Shown here one piece after another: positions 10,617 to 20,397 of a stretch of DNA of 64,000 nt (the stretch's first letter is position 1; each line of letters begins with the position of its first letter). The notes below the pieces were generated by a model, which had not been told where the DNA came from, ran no database searches, and saw nothing but the letters and a program-made list of their open reading frames with translations. Both the position numbers and the translations under genes were made by a program. The DNA is from Smittia aterrima (taxonomy: Eukaryota > Arthropoda > Insecta > Diptera > Chironomidae), in contig CP093829.1 of the NCBI GenBank assembly GCA_033063855.1, positions 7,202,243-7,266,242 of the forward strand. The letters are read 5' to 3'.

Positions 10617-11040
10617 GTTCACACTGACGCTTCACCTTTCCAATTGGTCGGAGGAACGTCGTTGCTCAAAGTTTACTCGCTGTTTACGATGTTTGGAATT
10701 AATCATGCTTACGTCACAAAGATTGGACGAATAGTTGGTGTCGTTGCATTGAAAGAGAGGTTTGACAATCATTTATTTTAGTTGACTTGAGTTCAAAACG
10801 ATTTTCCTTTCACTGTTGCGCAAAGCCATCGAAGACTTTAATAGCGGAAATCTCGTTCCTACTCCACAACAGCTCCTTAAATTCCCCTTCGACGCCCATC
10901 ACTCTTGTCGCCACTGCTGTTAAAAGAAAGCAAAGAAGTAAATGACTCTAATTAGTAATTACACTGTCACAAGCGTCGATTCTTTGTTCCAATCGAATTC
11001 AGAAAATTGCTCAATGGACATTGAATACGACAATATTCAA
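10617..11040 (+). pseudogene. Fragment of a ClC-a/ClC-2 chloride channel C-terminus
   Basis: Translation from 10,617 gives SPFQLVGGTSLLKVYSLFTM followed by FGINHAYVTKIGRIVGVVAL, the second CBS domain of ClC-2-type channels. After about 65 bp of intron-like sequence the frame resumes with LRKAIEDFNSGNLVP and a TAA at 10,921. A further piece at 10,942-11,040 (VTSVDSLFQSNSENCSMDIE) resembles the extreme C-terminus of fly ClC-a. No membrane part is present, the expected acceptor reads ctg rather than cag, and a transposon copy cuts off the right end. It is therefore a genomic fragment, not a gene, wedged between two F-box genes. The donor gene must lie elsewhere. Identification is from recalled family sequence. 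Confidence 0.75.
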
Positions 11041-11044
11041 AGCT

Positions 11045-11462
11045 ATAACTCTAAAGGAGCAGAAGTTTCACTTGGCGATGGCAAGAGGTGGACCCATATC
11101 TGGTCAGCTATAAGATTCATGCACTCGATTTAACATGCTGATCTGAAGAATTGGATGATCTCTTCTTGTGAACAAGTCACAGCGGAAATGTGCATCCGTT
11201 TTCGAGAAAACTTATTTCAAAACTAACAATCGACTTTTTGTAGAGAGATTCCAGGTTGTGGGCCCGTGAGCCCGATCCTGATGAGCTAGCCAAAAATCCT
11301 CAAAGGTTGTTTTTTGTATTAAAGTTCTCTATCAACTGGTGAAGAAATTAATTCGCTAGCTCATTGCGTTCGCGAGTTATCTCAATCACGGAAGACGGAC
11401 CACGGACTACGGACAAAGCGGCCACTATAGGGTGTTCCATCCTTCGGATGGAAAACCCTAAA
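11045..11462 (+). mobile_element. TIR transposon copy A, 5'-truncated
   Basis: This 418-bp block matches the right half of the element at 19,012-20,439: the GAAGTTTCACTTGGCG start, ATATCTGGTCAGCT, GGGCCCGTGAGCCCGATC, CTAGCTCATTGCGTTCGCGA, a short CGGAC-rich stretch and the terminal TCCATCCTTCGGATGGAAAA-CCCTA. The left end and the 130-bp tandem repeats are missing. Its right end lies only a few bases before the leader exon of F-box gene A2, where other copies carry a family promoter module, so it has probably replaced that module. Confidence 0.75.
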
Positions 11463-11589
11463 AAAAAATTTGCTACCGCTTGTCTCATTTCATTCCGAAA
11501 ATTCGAAGAGGTAACATCTCTAGCTCACAATTTTTTCCTTTGGAATATTTTTTTGAACTTTGTTTCCTTTTTAGATAAACATAAAAATT

Positions 11590-13065
11590 ATGGAAAAAAG
11601 CCCAGCACCGATCGCCACTAAGGAAATGTCATTAAAGCGAAAAGCTTCGATTGAAATTCCAATCGTCAATAACAAGCCGATGGGTGAGACAAAATCAGAA
11701 GAAACAGAAGTTTTGGATGGAATGCCAAACAAGAAAATCATTAAATTATCTGAGGTTATGACTAACATGAATCCTTTGGAATATTTCTCACGTTTTCTGG
11801 ACATTCCTGAGATGATCTTTCGACATTTAAGCGGAAAAGATTTGATAGCAGCTTCAGAAGTCAGTCCAAGTTATTACAACTTCACCGCTTCGTCGAAAGT
11901 TCTCATGAAGAATATAAAAATTGTTTTTGACGATAAACGAATGCTCGAGACGCCTTTAAAACATTTAAATTCAAAGGAAGATCACAGTTTGCTAAAGAAC
12001 AGCTCGAGAATTTATCAGAACATTGAAATCAAACGACCCTCACCGAAGATAGAAGATGGAGGTCGCAGAAAATTCGACGCGTCCATAACCAGTTCAGAAT
12101 TTGATTTTCTTTATAGTAAGGCTCACGAATGGAAAAATGTTTCACTCCGAAATGTTTATTTAAGAAAAAGACTCGATCTGTGGAGATTTCTGTCAGCAAT
12201 CGAATCATCAGTAGAAAGCATTTCTGTCAAGGAGTTTGGCGCCCTTTCATTTAAAGATCCATCAACAGAGATTGAATCTTTCGAAGCATTCAAGTTTCCA
12301 AAGCTGAAGAAGCTTAAATCTCTCGAAGCTTTTAAATTTCCAAAACTTAAACAACTTAAAATTCATCATGATTATTCACCAAACGACTATCTTGGCCAAA
12401 CTTTGGCTAGATTTTTTCAAAACGCTGTTGATATCGAAGAACTTGCTATTGAAGACTTTTCTTTTAAAGTTAAAAAAAATATTATAAAGAAAATGCTCAA
12501 AAACTCCGACAAACTAAAAAGTCTCATAATTTTTTCAAAAATCTTAAATCAAATATTCGAAGATGATTCTTGGAGAAAGTTTCAATTCAAACTCAAGAGT
12601 TTGACAATAGCTGATATGTGGCACAGTAATTTTGGCAACAACTTTTTGAACTTCCTTAAGTCACAAAGCGATAATATTGAAGAATTGGATATAAAAATTG
12701 AAGGTGTACATAGAGAAATCTTTGACGTTATCATGACAATGCCAAAGCTAAAGAATCTCAACCTCAAGTATTGCCAGGGTTTTTCCGAGAACGAAGTTCC
12801 AATTAAAATATCAACTTCGATCACTGAACTGACTGTGATTTGGTGCCCTAACCCTGTCATTCTAAAATTTTGGTTAGATTCAATGCCAAAAGTAACAAAC
12901 CTTAGACTCAGCTCAATCGATGAAGAGGATTTTAAAATATTGAAATCATTGAAAAGAAAGTTTGATATCTTGAGAGTTCATGGATTGAAAGAAGCTAACA
13001 GAAAGGAAATTGAAGAAATTATGACTGAAAATTATACTTCGCTAGAGATAATCGAGATTATTTAA
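11590..13065 (+). CDS. F-box/LRR-like protein, array A copy 2 (second module deleted)
   Basis: Single exon, 491 codons, in the family layout: Lys-rich tail, F-box (MNPLEYFSRFLDIPEMIFRH, GKDLIAASEVSPSYYNF) and leucine-rich C-terminus ending MTENYTSLEIIEII. Two changes set it apart. The second F-box-like module is almost gone: MLETPLKHLN runs straight into SKEDHSLLKNSS, a loss of about 35 residues relative to A1. In the leucine-rich part the phrase EAFKFPKLKKLK occurs twice in tandem, an added repeat. Both edits keep the frame, which argues for a working protein. The leader intron (GAGgtaacatc ... ttttag) is present at about 11,510-11,574. Unlike other copies it lacks the family 3' module: its end runs directly into the upstream module of copy A3 at about 13,070. 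Confidence 0.83.
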   Translation: MEKSPAPIATKEMSLKRKASIEIPIVNNKPMGETKSEETEVLDGMPNKKIIKLSEVMTNMNPLEYFSRFLDIPEMIFRHLSGKDLIAASEVSPSYYNFTASSKVLMKNIKIVFDDKRMLETPLKHLNSKEDHSLLKNSSRIYQNIEIKRPSPKIEDGGRRKFDASITSSEFDFLYSKAHEWKNVSLRNVYLRKRLDLWRFLSAIESSVESISVKEFGALSFKDPSTEIESFEAFKFPKLKKLKSLEAFKFPKLKQLKIHHDYSPNDYLGQTLARFFQNAVDIEELAIEDFSFKVKKNIIKKMLKNSDKLKSLIIFSKILNQIFEDDSWRKFQFKLKSLTIADMWHSNFGNNFLNFLKSQSDNIEELDIKIEGVHREIFDVIMTMPKLKNLNLKYCQGFSENEVPIKISTSITELTVIWCPNPVILKFWLDSMPKVTNLRLSSIDEEDFKILKSLKRKFDILRVHGLKEANRKEIEEIMTENYTSLEIIEII

Positions 13066-13289
13066 ATTTTTAATAACAATTATTCTTAAAATTAGAAATT
13101 TTGTACTTTGCAAGTGGATTCGTCTTCTAACAAGAATTCAAATAAAGGAAAAAAAAAAGAAAAAAATTGTTACCGCTTGTCTCATTTCATTTTGAACATT
13201 AGAAGAGGTAACATCTCTAGCTCGCATTATTTTTCCTTTAGAAATTTATCATTTATATTTTATTTCCCTTTAAGATAAAGATAAAGATC

Positions 13290-14810
13290 ATGGAAAAAAG
13301 CCTATCACCGATCTCTACTAAGGAAATGTCATTCAAACAAAAAATTTCCATCGAGGTTCCAATCGTTAACAACAAGCCAGATGATAAAACAAAAGCAGAA
13401 GAAACTAAAGTTGCAAATGGAGAGCCGAACAAGAAAATCATCAAATTATCTGATTTGATGACTAACATGGATCCATTGGAATATTTCACACGCTTTCTCG
13501 GCATTCCTGAGATGATTTTTCGACATTTCAAAGGCAAAGATTTGATAAAGATTTCGGAAGTGAGCCCAAGTTATTACAACTTCATCGCTTCCTCGAAAAT
13601 TCTCATGAAGGATGTAAAAGTTGTATTCGACGATAAACGAATGCTCGGGACGCTTTTTAAACATTTAAAAGCTGAAGATTTGATTAAGATTTCACCTCAT
13701 CAAACTGGCTACAACATCATCACGTCGTCGAAGTTTCAAATGAAGTTAAATAAAACCCATTCGGAAGATCACAGTTTGCTAAAGAACAGCTCGAGACTTT
13801 ATCAGAATATTGAAATCAAACGAACCTCTGTAAAAGTGGAAGATGGAAATTTTAGAAAATTCGACGACGACTACGTGACCAGTTCAGAACTTGATTTCTT
13901 TAATAGTAAAGCTCGCGAATGGAAAAATGTTTCAATCGATAATGTTTATTTTAGAAAACAACTCGATATGTGGAAATTGCTATCAGCAATCGAAGCATCC
14001 GTGGAAAGCATTTCTGTCGAGGACTTTGGAGTCCTTCCATTTGAAGATCCATCTGCAGAGAATGAATCTTTCGAAGCTTTAAAGTTTCCACATCTGAAAA
14101 AACTTGCAATGTGGCATACTGCTAGGAACAGCTTTGGCGACACTTGGGCTAGGTTTTTTCAAAACGCTGTTGCTATCGAAGAACTTGTTTTAGGAGACTT
14201 TTCCGGTAAAATTACCAAAGATATTTTAACAAAAATGCTCAAAAATTTCGACAAACTAACAAGTCTCACAATTGGCTTAAATATCGTAAATCAATTATTC
14301 GAAGATGAATCTTGGAAACAGTTTCAATTCAAGCTTAAGAGTTTAGTATTAACAATTTTCAAATACCATGATCCTGGTACGAACTTTCGGAACTTCCTTA
14401 AGTCACAAAGCGATTATCTCGAAAAATTGAGGCTCCACTCAGAAGTTGTAGACAGAGAAACCTTCGACGTGATTATGAAAATGCCAAATCTGAATCACTT
14501 CAGTCTCAAGTATTCTGAGCCTTTCCTTGAGAACGCAGTTCCAAATAAAATATCAAACTCCATCACTAAACTGACTTTTTATAACTCTGCTAACTCTGCT
14601 GCCAGTCTAAAATTTCTGTTAGACTCAATGCCGAAAGTAATAACCCTTATACTCGAATCAATCAATGAAGAAGATTTGAAAATGTTGAAATTAATGAAAA
14701 GAAAGTTTCAAAATTTGAAAGTTGTTAAATTGAAAGGAGTTGACCGAAAGAAAATTGAAGAAATTTTGACCGAGAATTATACTTTGCTAGTTGTAATCGA
14801 GAATATTTAA
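13290..14810 (+). CDS. F-box/LRR-like protein, array A copy 3
   Basis: Single exon, 506 codons. It carries the full set: Lys-rich tail, F-box (MDPLEYFTRFLGIPEMIFRH, GKDLIKISEVSPSYYNF), second F-box-like module (HLKAEDLIKISPHQTGYN), and a leucine-rich region with FPHLKKLAMWHTARNSFGD and AIEELVLGDFSGK. The leader intron lies at about 13,211-13,274. The family upstream module (CAATTATTCTTAAAATTAGA, GTGGATTCGTCTTCTAACAA) is at 13,075-13,145. The 3' module is followed by a dead GST on the other strand, the same neighbour order as copy A4 plus its live GST, so A3 and A4 come from one duplicated unit. Its sequence is closest to A1 and A4 by eye. Confidence 0.85.
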   Translation: MEKSLSPISTKEMSFKQKISIEVPIVNNKPDDKTKAEETKVANGEPNKKIIKLSDLMTNMDPLEYFTRFLGIPEMIFRHFKGKDLIKISEVSPSYYNFIASSKILMKDVKVVFDDKRMLGTLFKHLKAEDLIKISPHQTGYNIITSSKFQMKLNKTHSEDHSLLKNSSRLYQNIEIKRTSVKVEDGNFRKFDDDYVTSSELDFFNSKAREWKNVSIDNVYFRKQLDMWKLLSAIEASVESISVEDFGVLPFEDPSAENESFEALKFPHLKKLAMWHTARNSFGDTWARFFQNAVAIEELVLGDFSGKITKDILTKMLKNFDKLTSLTIGLNIVNQLFEDESWKQFQFKLKSLVLTIFKYHDPGTNFRNFLKSQSDYLEKLRLHSEVVDRETFDVIMKMPNLNHFSLKYSEPFLENAVPNKISNSITKLTFYNSANSAASLKFLLDSMPKVITLILESINEEDLKMLKLMKRKFQNLKVVKLKGVDRKKIEEILTENYTLLVVIENI

Positions 14811-14944
14811 ATTATAAAACATTTGATTCAAACGATAATAAAGATTTTATTAAAAAAAATCTTTTCCTTGCTTCGACTTGCATTGAACTTTTGTAGTTAT
14901 TTCTCTTTTCGGAGCATCTTGCGATGTTGAAAGTTGATTGAAGT

Positions 14945-15522
14945 TTAATAATTGTAGGAGAAGAAGAATTTCCAGTACTTGACGAACCTTGATTTATCCA
15001 TTGTCCCGATAAGATTGAAAGCTGGGGCGTGTGCTTCATCGTAGATTGGATTAGTTGCTTCCCTAACTCGATTATGCCATTGCAATAAATTAGGACGCCC
15101 AGCAAATGGATCATAATTTGTAATCTTAGTTTGTTCTATCTCACATGCTGCTATTAAATCAGCGAATGAAATCTTATCAGTTGAAAGAAAAGGTTTCGAT
15201 TGATCTTTAAGCCAAACATTCTCGAATAAGTCCAATGCAGTCTCCATTTGATTTTTTGAAATCTTGACTCTTTCCTTCGACGGTTACTTCCAAGTAATTG
15301 CTGGCTTGAGATATGTTGTCAAAAAGTAACCAGCGCAACCGATTCTAGTATTGCCATGATGCCAAGACAGATACTCATCAACCTTTGCTCTCTCTTTCAA
15401 GTCTCTCGGGTACCAATGATCAGGATTGTTTGAATTCTTGGCAACTATGTAGCGAGACATTGCGATACTTTCATATATTTTGAAATCACCGTCAATCATA
15501 AGCGGAACTGTCGCTAATCAAT
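14945..15522 (-). pseudogene. Theta-class glutathione S-transferase pseudogene
   Basis: The minus strand encodes a near-copy of the GST at 18,144-18,914, but it is broken. At 15,284-15,286 the Glu codon GAA (as in the live copy, WKEPSKER) is TAA, a single-base nonsense change. Upstream, the reading frame starts only at about the TVPLMIDGDFK region; the N-terminal exon with the catalytic SQPSR-type motif is absent and the sequence changes to F-box upstream-module DNA (ACGACGTCATTTT). Downstream of the stop the frame stays open to the normal end (KYWKFFFSYNY). It could only encode fragments, so I call it dead. It sits tail to tail with F-box A3. Confidence 0.88.
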
Positions 15523-15579
15523 CAACCATCTCTTTGAAATAAATTTTTTAGCAACCTGCAACGACGTCATTTTGTTTTT

Positions 15580-15895
15580 TCTTTAATAACAATTGTTCTT
15601 AAAATTAAAAGTTTTGTAATTTGAAAGCGGATTCGTCTTACAATAAGAACTCAAAAAAAATAGAAAATTTTGCTAACGCTTGACTCTTTTCATTCTGAAC
15701 ATTCAAAGAGGTAGATAAATCTTTTCAATCAATGAAAAAGTTTTAAAATGTTGAAATGAATGAAAAAAAAATTTGAAAAATTAAAAATTTATAAATTGTT
15801 CGGAGTTGACAGAAAGGAAATCGAAGAAATTATGACCGAGAATTATACTTCGCTAGAGATAGTTGACATAATCAACCTAAAGTGTTTGGAATATG
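15580..15895 (+). pseudogene. F-box family remnant: leader joined to 3' end
   Basis: The family upstream module and leader are present (AACAATTGTTCTTAAAATTA, then TTCATTCTGAACATTCAAAG-AGGTA), but within about 20 bases the sequence jumps to the last 50 codons of an F-box gene: GTTTTAAAATGTTGAAATGA, then a frame reading FGVDRKEIEEIMTENYTSLE. Some 1.4 kb of coding sequence, including both F-box modules, is missing. An in-frame stop and the absent start make it non-coding. It marks a further copy between A3 and A4 that collapsed by internal deletion. Confidence 0.8.
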
Positions 15896-16239
15896 CTAGC
15901 CTTGGATGAAACCTGCAAGCGACAATTTCACAACGAAATAATATTTGAACATTTCTTCTGTCTTCAAAGTAAAGTTAATGTTAATTTTGACAATCTTCCT
16001 ACTTTCGATTCAGTTCTCAATTTTTTTTTGTATAATTTAGTATTTTGACGTTGAAACTCGATCGACAAAATTTATTAAATCACACGAAGCTAAGAAGCAA
16101 AACCTACTTCGTTAAGAACATTAGCACATGTTTTATAAGTTCAGAAAAAAATTTCATGTAAATTTTAGGATGTTTCTTCTGGAATTATCGAGTATCAATA
16201 AAACTTCAACAACCCAATCAATTGCTAGCGTAATTTTAA
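15896..16239. other. Spacer between F-box remnant and copy A4
   Basis: About 340 bp of AT-rich sequence with no open frame or family module that I recognise. It ends where the A4 upstream module begins (AACAGTTCTTCTTGAGATTT at about 16,250). Confidence 0.5.
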
Positions 16240-16450
16240 TTTTTCTTCAATAACAGTTCTTCTTGAGATTTGAAATTTTGTAATTTGCAAGCAGATTCGT
16301 CTTCTAATAAGAATTCAAATATAAAAAAGAATTTTTGCTGCCGCTTGTCTCATTTCATTCCGAAAATTCGAAGAGGTAACACCTTTAGCTCGCATTATTT
16401 TTCCTTTAGAAATTTTTATTTGAATTCTAATTTCCTTTTAGATAAAGATT

Positions 16451-17968
16451 ATGGAGAAAAGCATAGCACCAATCGCCACTAAGAAAATGCCATTGAAACG
16501 AAAAAATTCCATTGAGGTTCCAATCGTTAATAACAAGCCAGAAGACGAAAATAAAGCGGAAGAAGTTACAAATGGAAAGCCGAACAAAAAAATCATTAAA
16601 TTATCTGATTTGATGACTAACAAGGATCCTTTAGAATGTTTCTCACGCTTTCTCACCATTCCTGAGATGATCTTTCGGCATTTCAAAGGCAAAGATTTGA
16701 TAACAGCTTCAGAAGTCAGTCCAAGTTATTACAACTTCATCGCTTCCTCGAAAGTTCTCATGAAGAATATAAAAGTTGTATTTGACGATAAACGAATGTT
16801 CGTCTCGCTTTTTAAAAATTTAAAAGCTGAAGATTTGATTAAGGTTTCACCAAATCAAACTGGCTACAACATCATCACGTCGCCGAAGTTTCAAATGAAA
16901 TTAAATAAAACCCATTCGGAAGATCACAGTTTGCTAAAGAACAGCTCGAGACTTTATCAGAATATTGAAATCAAACGAACCTCCGTAAAAGTGGAAGATG
17001 GAAGTCTTAGAAAATTCGACGACTACGTGACCAGTTCAGAACTTAATTTCTTTTGTAGTAAGGCTCACGAATGGAAAAATGTTTCACTCGATAACGTTTA
17101 TTTTAGAAAACAACTTGATCTGTATAGATTGCTATCAGCAATCGAATCATCAGTGGAAAGCATTTCTTTTTCGGACACTGGAGTCCATTCAATTGAACAG
17201 CCAACTTCAGAGAATGAATCTTTCGAAGAATTTAAGTTTCCAAAGCTGAAACAACTTAAAATGTATCATAAAGCCAATAATAGCTTTGGCGACACTTATG
17301 CCAGGTTTTTCCTAAACTCTGTTGCTATCGAAGAACTTATTTTAATAGACTGTTTCGGTAAAATTAGCAAAGATATTTTAACAAAAATGCTTATAAACTT
17401 TGACAAAATAACAAGCCTCTTAATTGCCTCAAATATCGTTAATCCAATATTCGAAGATGAATCTTGGAAACAGTTTCAATTCAAGCTTAAGAATGTGACA
17501 ATATCAAATTTCAAATACCATGATCCTGGTACGAACTTTCGGAACTTCCTTAAGTCACAAAGCGATTATCTCGAAAAAATGAGGATTCAATTTGACGTTA
17601 TCAACAGAGAAACTTTTGGGGTGATCATGAAAATGCCAAAACTGAATAATTTCAGCTTCAAGTATTCTGAGCCTTTCCTTGAGAATGAAGTTCCAATTCA
17701 AATGTCAAACTCAATCACTGAACTGACTTTGTATAACTGTGCTAACTCTGCTAACGCTGTCAGTCTAAAATTTCTGTTAGATTCAATGCCGAAAGTAACA
17801 AACCTTATAATCGTGTTAATCGATGAAGAAGATTTTAAAATGTTGAAATCAATGAAAAGAAAGTTTGAAAAATTGAAAGTCATTGAATTGAAAGGAGTTG
17901 ACAGAAAGGAAATGAAAGAAATTATGACCGAGAATTATACTTTGCTAGAGATAATCGAGATTATTTAA
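16451..17968 (+). CDS. F-box/LRR-like protein, array A copy 4
   Basis: Single exon, 505 codons with all family modules: Lys-rich tail, F-box (KDPLECFSRFLTIPEMIFRH, GKDLITASEVSPSYYNF), second module (LKAEDLIKVSPNQTGYN) and leucine-rich region (FPKLKQLKMYHKANNSFGD, AIEELILIDCFGK). It shares long runs with A3, including NFKYHDPGTNFRNFLKSQSD, consistent with recent duplication. The family upstream module is at about 16,250-16,320, the leader intron at about 16,375-16,440. The 3' module at 17,970-18,060 precedes a live GST on the opposite strand. Function as for A1: a probable SCF substrate receptor, inferred from the F-box only. Confidence 0.85.
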   Translation: MEKSIAPIATKKMPLKRKNSIEVPIVNNKPEDENKAEEVTNGKPNKKIIKLSDLMTNKDPLECFSRFLTIPEMIFRHFKGKDLITASEVSPSYYNFIASSKVLMKNIKVVFDDKRMFVSLFKNLKAEDLIKVSPNQTGYNIITSPKFQMKLNKTHSEDHSLLKNSSRLYQNIEIKRTSVKVEDGSLRKFDDYVTSSELNFFCSKAHEWKNVSLDNVYFRKQLDLYRLLSAIESSVESISFSDTGVHSIEQPTSENESFEEFKFPKLKQLKMYHKANNSFGDTYARFFLNSVAIEELILIDCFGKISKDILTKMLINFDKITSLLIASNIVNPIFEDESWKQFQFKLKNVTISNFKYHDPGTNFRNFLKSQSDYLEKMRIQFDVINRETFGVIMKMPKLNNFSFKYSEPFLENEVPIQMSNSITELTLYNCANSANAVSLKFLLDSMPKVTNLIIVLIDEEDFKMLKSMKRKFEKLKVIELKGVDRKEMKEIMTENYTLLEIIEII

Positions 17969-18143
17969 ATTAAAAAACATTTGATTCAAAAGATTATAAA
18001 GATTTTACTAAAAAAATCATTTCTTTCCCTACAACTCGATTTCATCCTGGATCAATCTTCTTCGACTTGCGTTGAACTTTTGTAATTGTTTCTCTCTTCC
18101 GAAGAACATCTTGCGGTGCTAATAAATAAAAGTTGATTAAACC

Positions 18144-18914
18144 TTAATATTTGAAGAAGAATTTCCAGTACTTGAGGAACCTTGACTTGTCCATTGTCCC
18201 GATAAGATTGAAAGCTGGGGCGTGTGCTTCATCGTAGATTGGATTAGTTGCTTCCCTAACTCGATTATGCCATTTTATTAAATTAGGACGCCCAGCAAAC
18301 GGATCATAATTTGTAATCTTAGTTTGTTCTATCTCACATGCGGCTATTAAATCGGCGAATGAAATCTTATCAGTTGAAAGAAAAGTCTTCGATTGATCTT
18401 TAAGCCAAACGTTCTCGAATAAGTCCAATGCAGTCTCCATTTGATTTTTTGAAATTTCGAGTCTTTCCTTCGACGGTTCCTTCCAAGTAATTGCTGGCTT
18501 GAGATATGTCGTCAAAAAGTAACCAGCACAACCGATTCTAGTATTGCCATGATGCCAAGAGAGATACTCGTCAACCTTTGCTCTCTCTTTCAAGTCTCTC
18601 GGGTACCAATGATCAGGAATGTTTGAGTTCTTGGCAACTATGTAGCGAAACATCGCGATACTTTCATTCATTTTGAAATCACCGTCAATCAAAAGTGGAA
18701 CCGTCTTTAATCGACTAACTCTTTTGTATCCATCTCTCATGTGTTCTCCTCTTCCCATTTTCACTGTAAAATGAAATTGGTTTTATTATTATTAATTATT
18801 ATTCTCATTAGTAAATAGATCACCTATAACAGGCTCGAAAGGAATATTATTCAGCTTCATAAAAATCCAAACTGCCCGACATGGTTGACTTAATAGATCG
18901 AAATAAAACTTCAT
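18144..18914 (-). CDS. Glutathione S-transferase, theta class
   Basis: Two exons, 18914-18824 and 18763-18144, joined in phase 1 (FEPVI / VKMGRG), give about 236 residues, the normal theta length. The N-terminal thioredoxin-like domain starts MKFYFDLLSQPCRAVWIFMK; the serine of the LSQP motif, the theta catalytic residue, is kept. The helical domain has WYPRDLKERAKVDEYLSWHH, ISFADLIAACEIEQTKI and NPIYDEAHAP, all theta hallmarks. GSTs conjugate glutathione to toxic electrophiles in the cytosol. The intron (60 nt) lies at a different place from that of the GST at 21,442. A transposon begins only about 100 bp upstream of the start codon. The dead copy at 14,945 and this one share the same F-box neighbour. 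Confidence 0.9.
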
Positions 18915-19084
18915 TTTTTAAGAAACTTTAAAGTCTACTTATGAAAGTAAAAACACTTGAGATCATGCGTTCAGTGATGGAAAAACTTTAAAAAAGACAA
19001 AAGATAAACAAGTGGCAGTAGCAGTTCGTAACGAACTTACTGTAGGGTTTTTCATCTGTTGGACTGGTTACAGGGGACGTTTTA

Positions 19085-19990
19085 TTTAAAGGGAACAAAG
19101 TTTCACTTTGAGCTCACCAGAGGTGGATCCAATGTGTGGAGCTTGGATTTTCTGAGATTTATTGCTTTATCATGACCAGATGAACATTTTTTGTGAACAT
19201 CTCAATGCTCTAACTCCAAAGGGAACGAAGTTCCACTCTGAGCTCATCAGAGGTGGATCCAATGTGTCGAGCTAGGATTTTCTGGGATTTATCGCTTAGT
19301 CGTGACCAGCTGATCATTTCATGTAAAGAACGCAATGCTCTAACTCCAAAGGGAACGAAGTTCCACTCTGAGCTCATCAGAGGTGGATCCAATGTGTGGA
19401 GCTAGGAAATTCTGGGATTTATTGCTTAGTCGTGACCAGTTGAACATTTTTTGTGAACATCTCAATGCTCTAACTTCAAAGATAACGAAGTTCCACTTTG
19501 AGCTCACCAGAGGTGGATCCAATGTGTCGAGCTAGGATTTTCTGGGATTTATTGCTTTATCTTGACCAGTTGAACATTTTTTGTGAACATATCAATGCTC
19601 TAACTTCAAAGATAACAAAGTTCCACTTTGAGCTCACCAGAGGTGGATCCAATGTGTGGAGCTTTGATTTTCTGGGATTTATCGCTTAGTCGTGACCAGC
19701 TGATCATTTCATGTAAAGAACGCAATGCTCTAACTCCAAAGGGAACGAAGTTCCACTCTGAGCTCACCAGAGGTGGATCCAATGTGTGGAGCTTTGATTT
19801 TCTGGGATTTATCGCTTAGTCGTGACCAGCTGATCATTTCATGTAAACATCTCAATGCTCTAACTTCAAAGAGAAAGAAGTTTCACTTGGCGCTGGTCGA
19901 AGGTGGACTCATATCTGGTCAGCTCTGGGATCCAATCATTCGTTTGAGCACGCTCAACATTTCTTGTGAAGAAGCATCAGCGGAAATGTT
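19085..19990 (+). repeat. 130-bp tandem repeat array inside transposon copy B
   Basis: The phrase AGGTGGATCCAATGTGT recurs at 19,121, 19,251, 19,381, 19,511, 19,641 and 19,771, exactly 130 bp apart, and a diverged form (AGGTGGACTCATATCTGGTC) follows at 19,901. Each unit also holds AACGAAGTTCCACT, TTCTGGGATTTAT and TGACCAG. Units differ by a few bases and show patchwork sharing. Several short open frames run through the array only because 130-bp units overlap; they are not genes. Confidence 0.9.
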
Positions 19991-20344
19991 GAGAAAGCTG
20001 AATAAATCGAAAAAGTTTGAAAAATTTGTATGGAGCTCACCAGACTTCAGCCCCGTGGGCCCGAACCACTTGAGCTATCAAGTCCATCTAAGGAGGTTTT
20101 CGTCTCATCCATAAATAAAACTAAATGGCAAAAACCAGAAGTAGCTAGCTGCTTTCGTTCTCGAGAAAATCGAATCACAAGCAAAAATCGACTTTTTGTA
20201 TGGAGATTCCAGGTTTTGGGCCCGTGGGCCTGATCCTGATGAGCTAGCCGAAAATCCTCAAAAGTTGTTTTCCCAATTAAAATTCTCTATCGACTGGTGA
20301 AGAAATCAATTCGCTAGCTCATTGCGTTCGCGAGTTATTTGAAT

Positions 20345-20397
20345 AACGGACAACGGACAACGGACCACGGACCACGGACCACGGACCACGGACAAAG
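20345..20397 (+). repeat. 7-bp CGGACCA/CGGACAA microsatellite
   Basis: Near the right end of transposon copy B the motif CGGACAA or CGGACCA repeats about seven times without interruption. Copy A at 11,390-11,417 has the same place with fewer, degenerate units, so the tract varies between copies. Confidence 0.85.

Noticed and set aside
19210..19819. Four overlapping open frames of about 60 codons on both strands
   Set aside because: They recur every 130 bp and arise from the tandem repeat; composition is not coding and there is no homologue.
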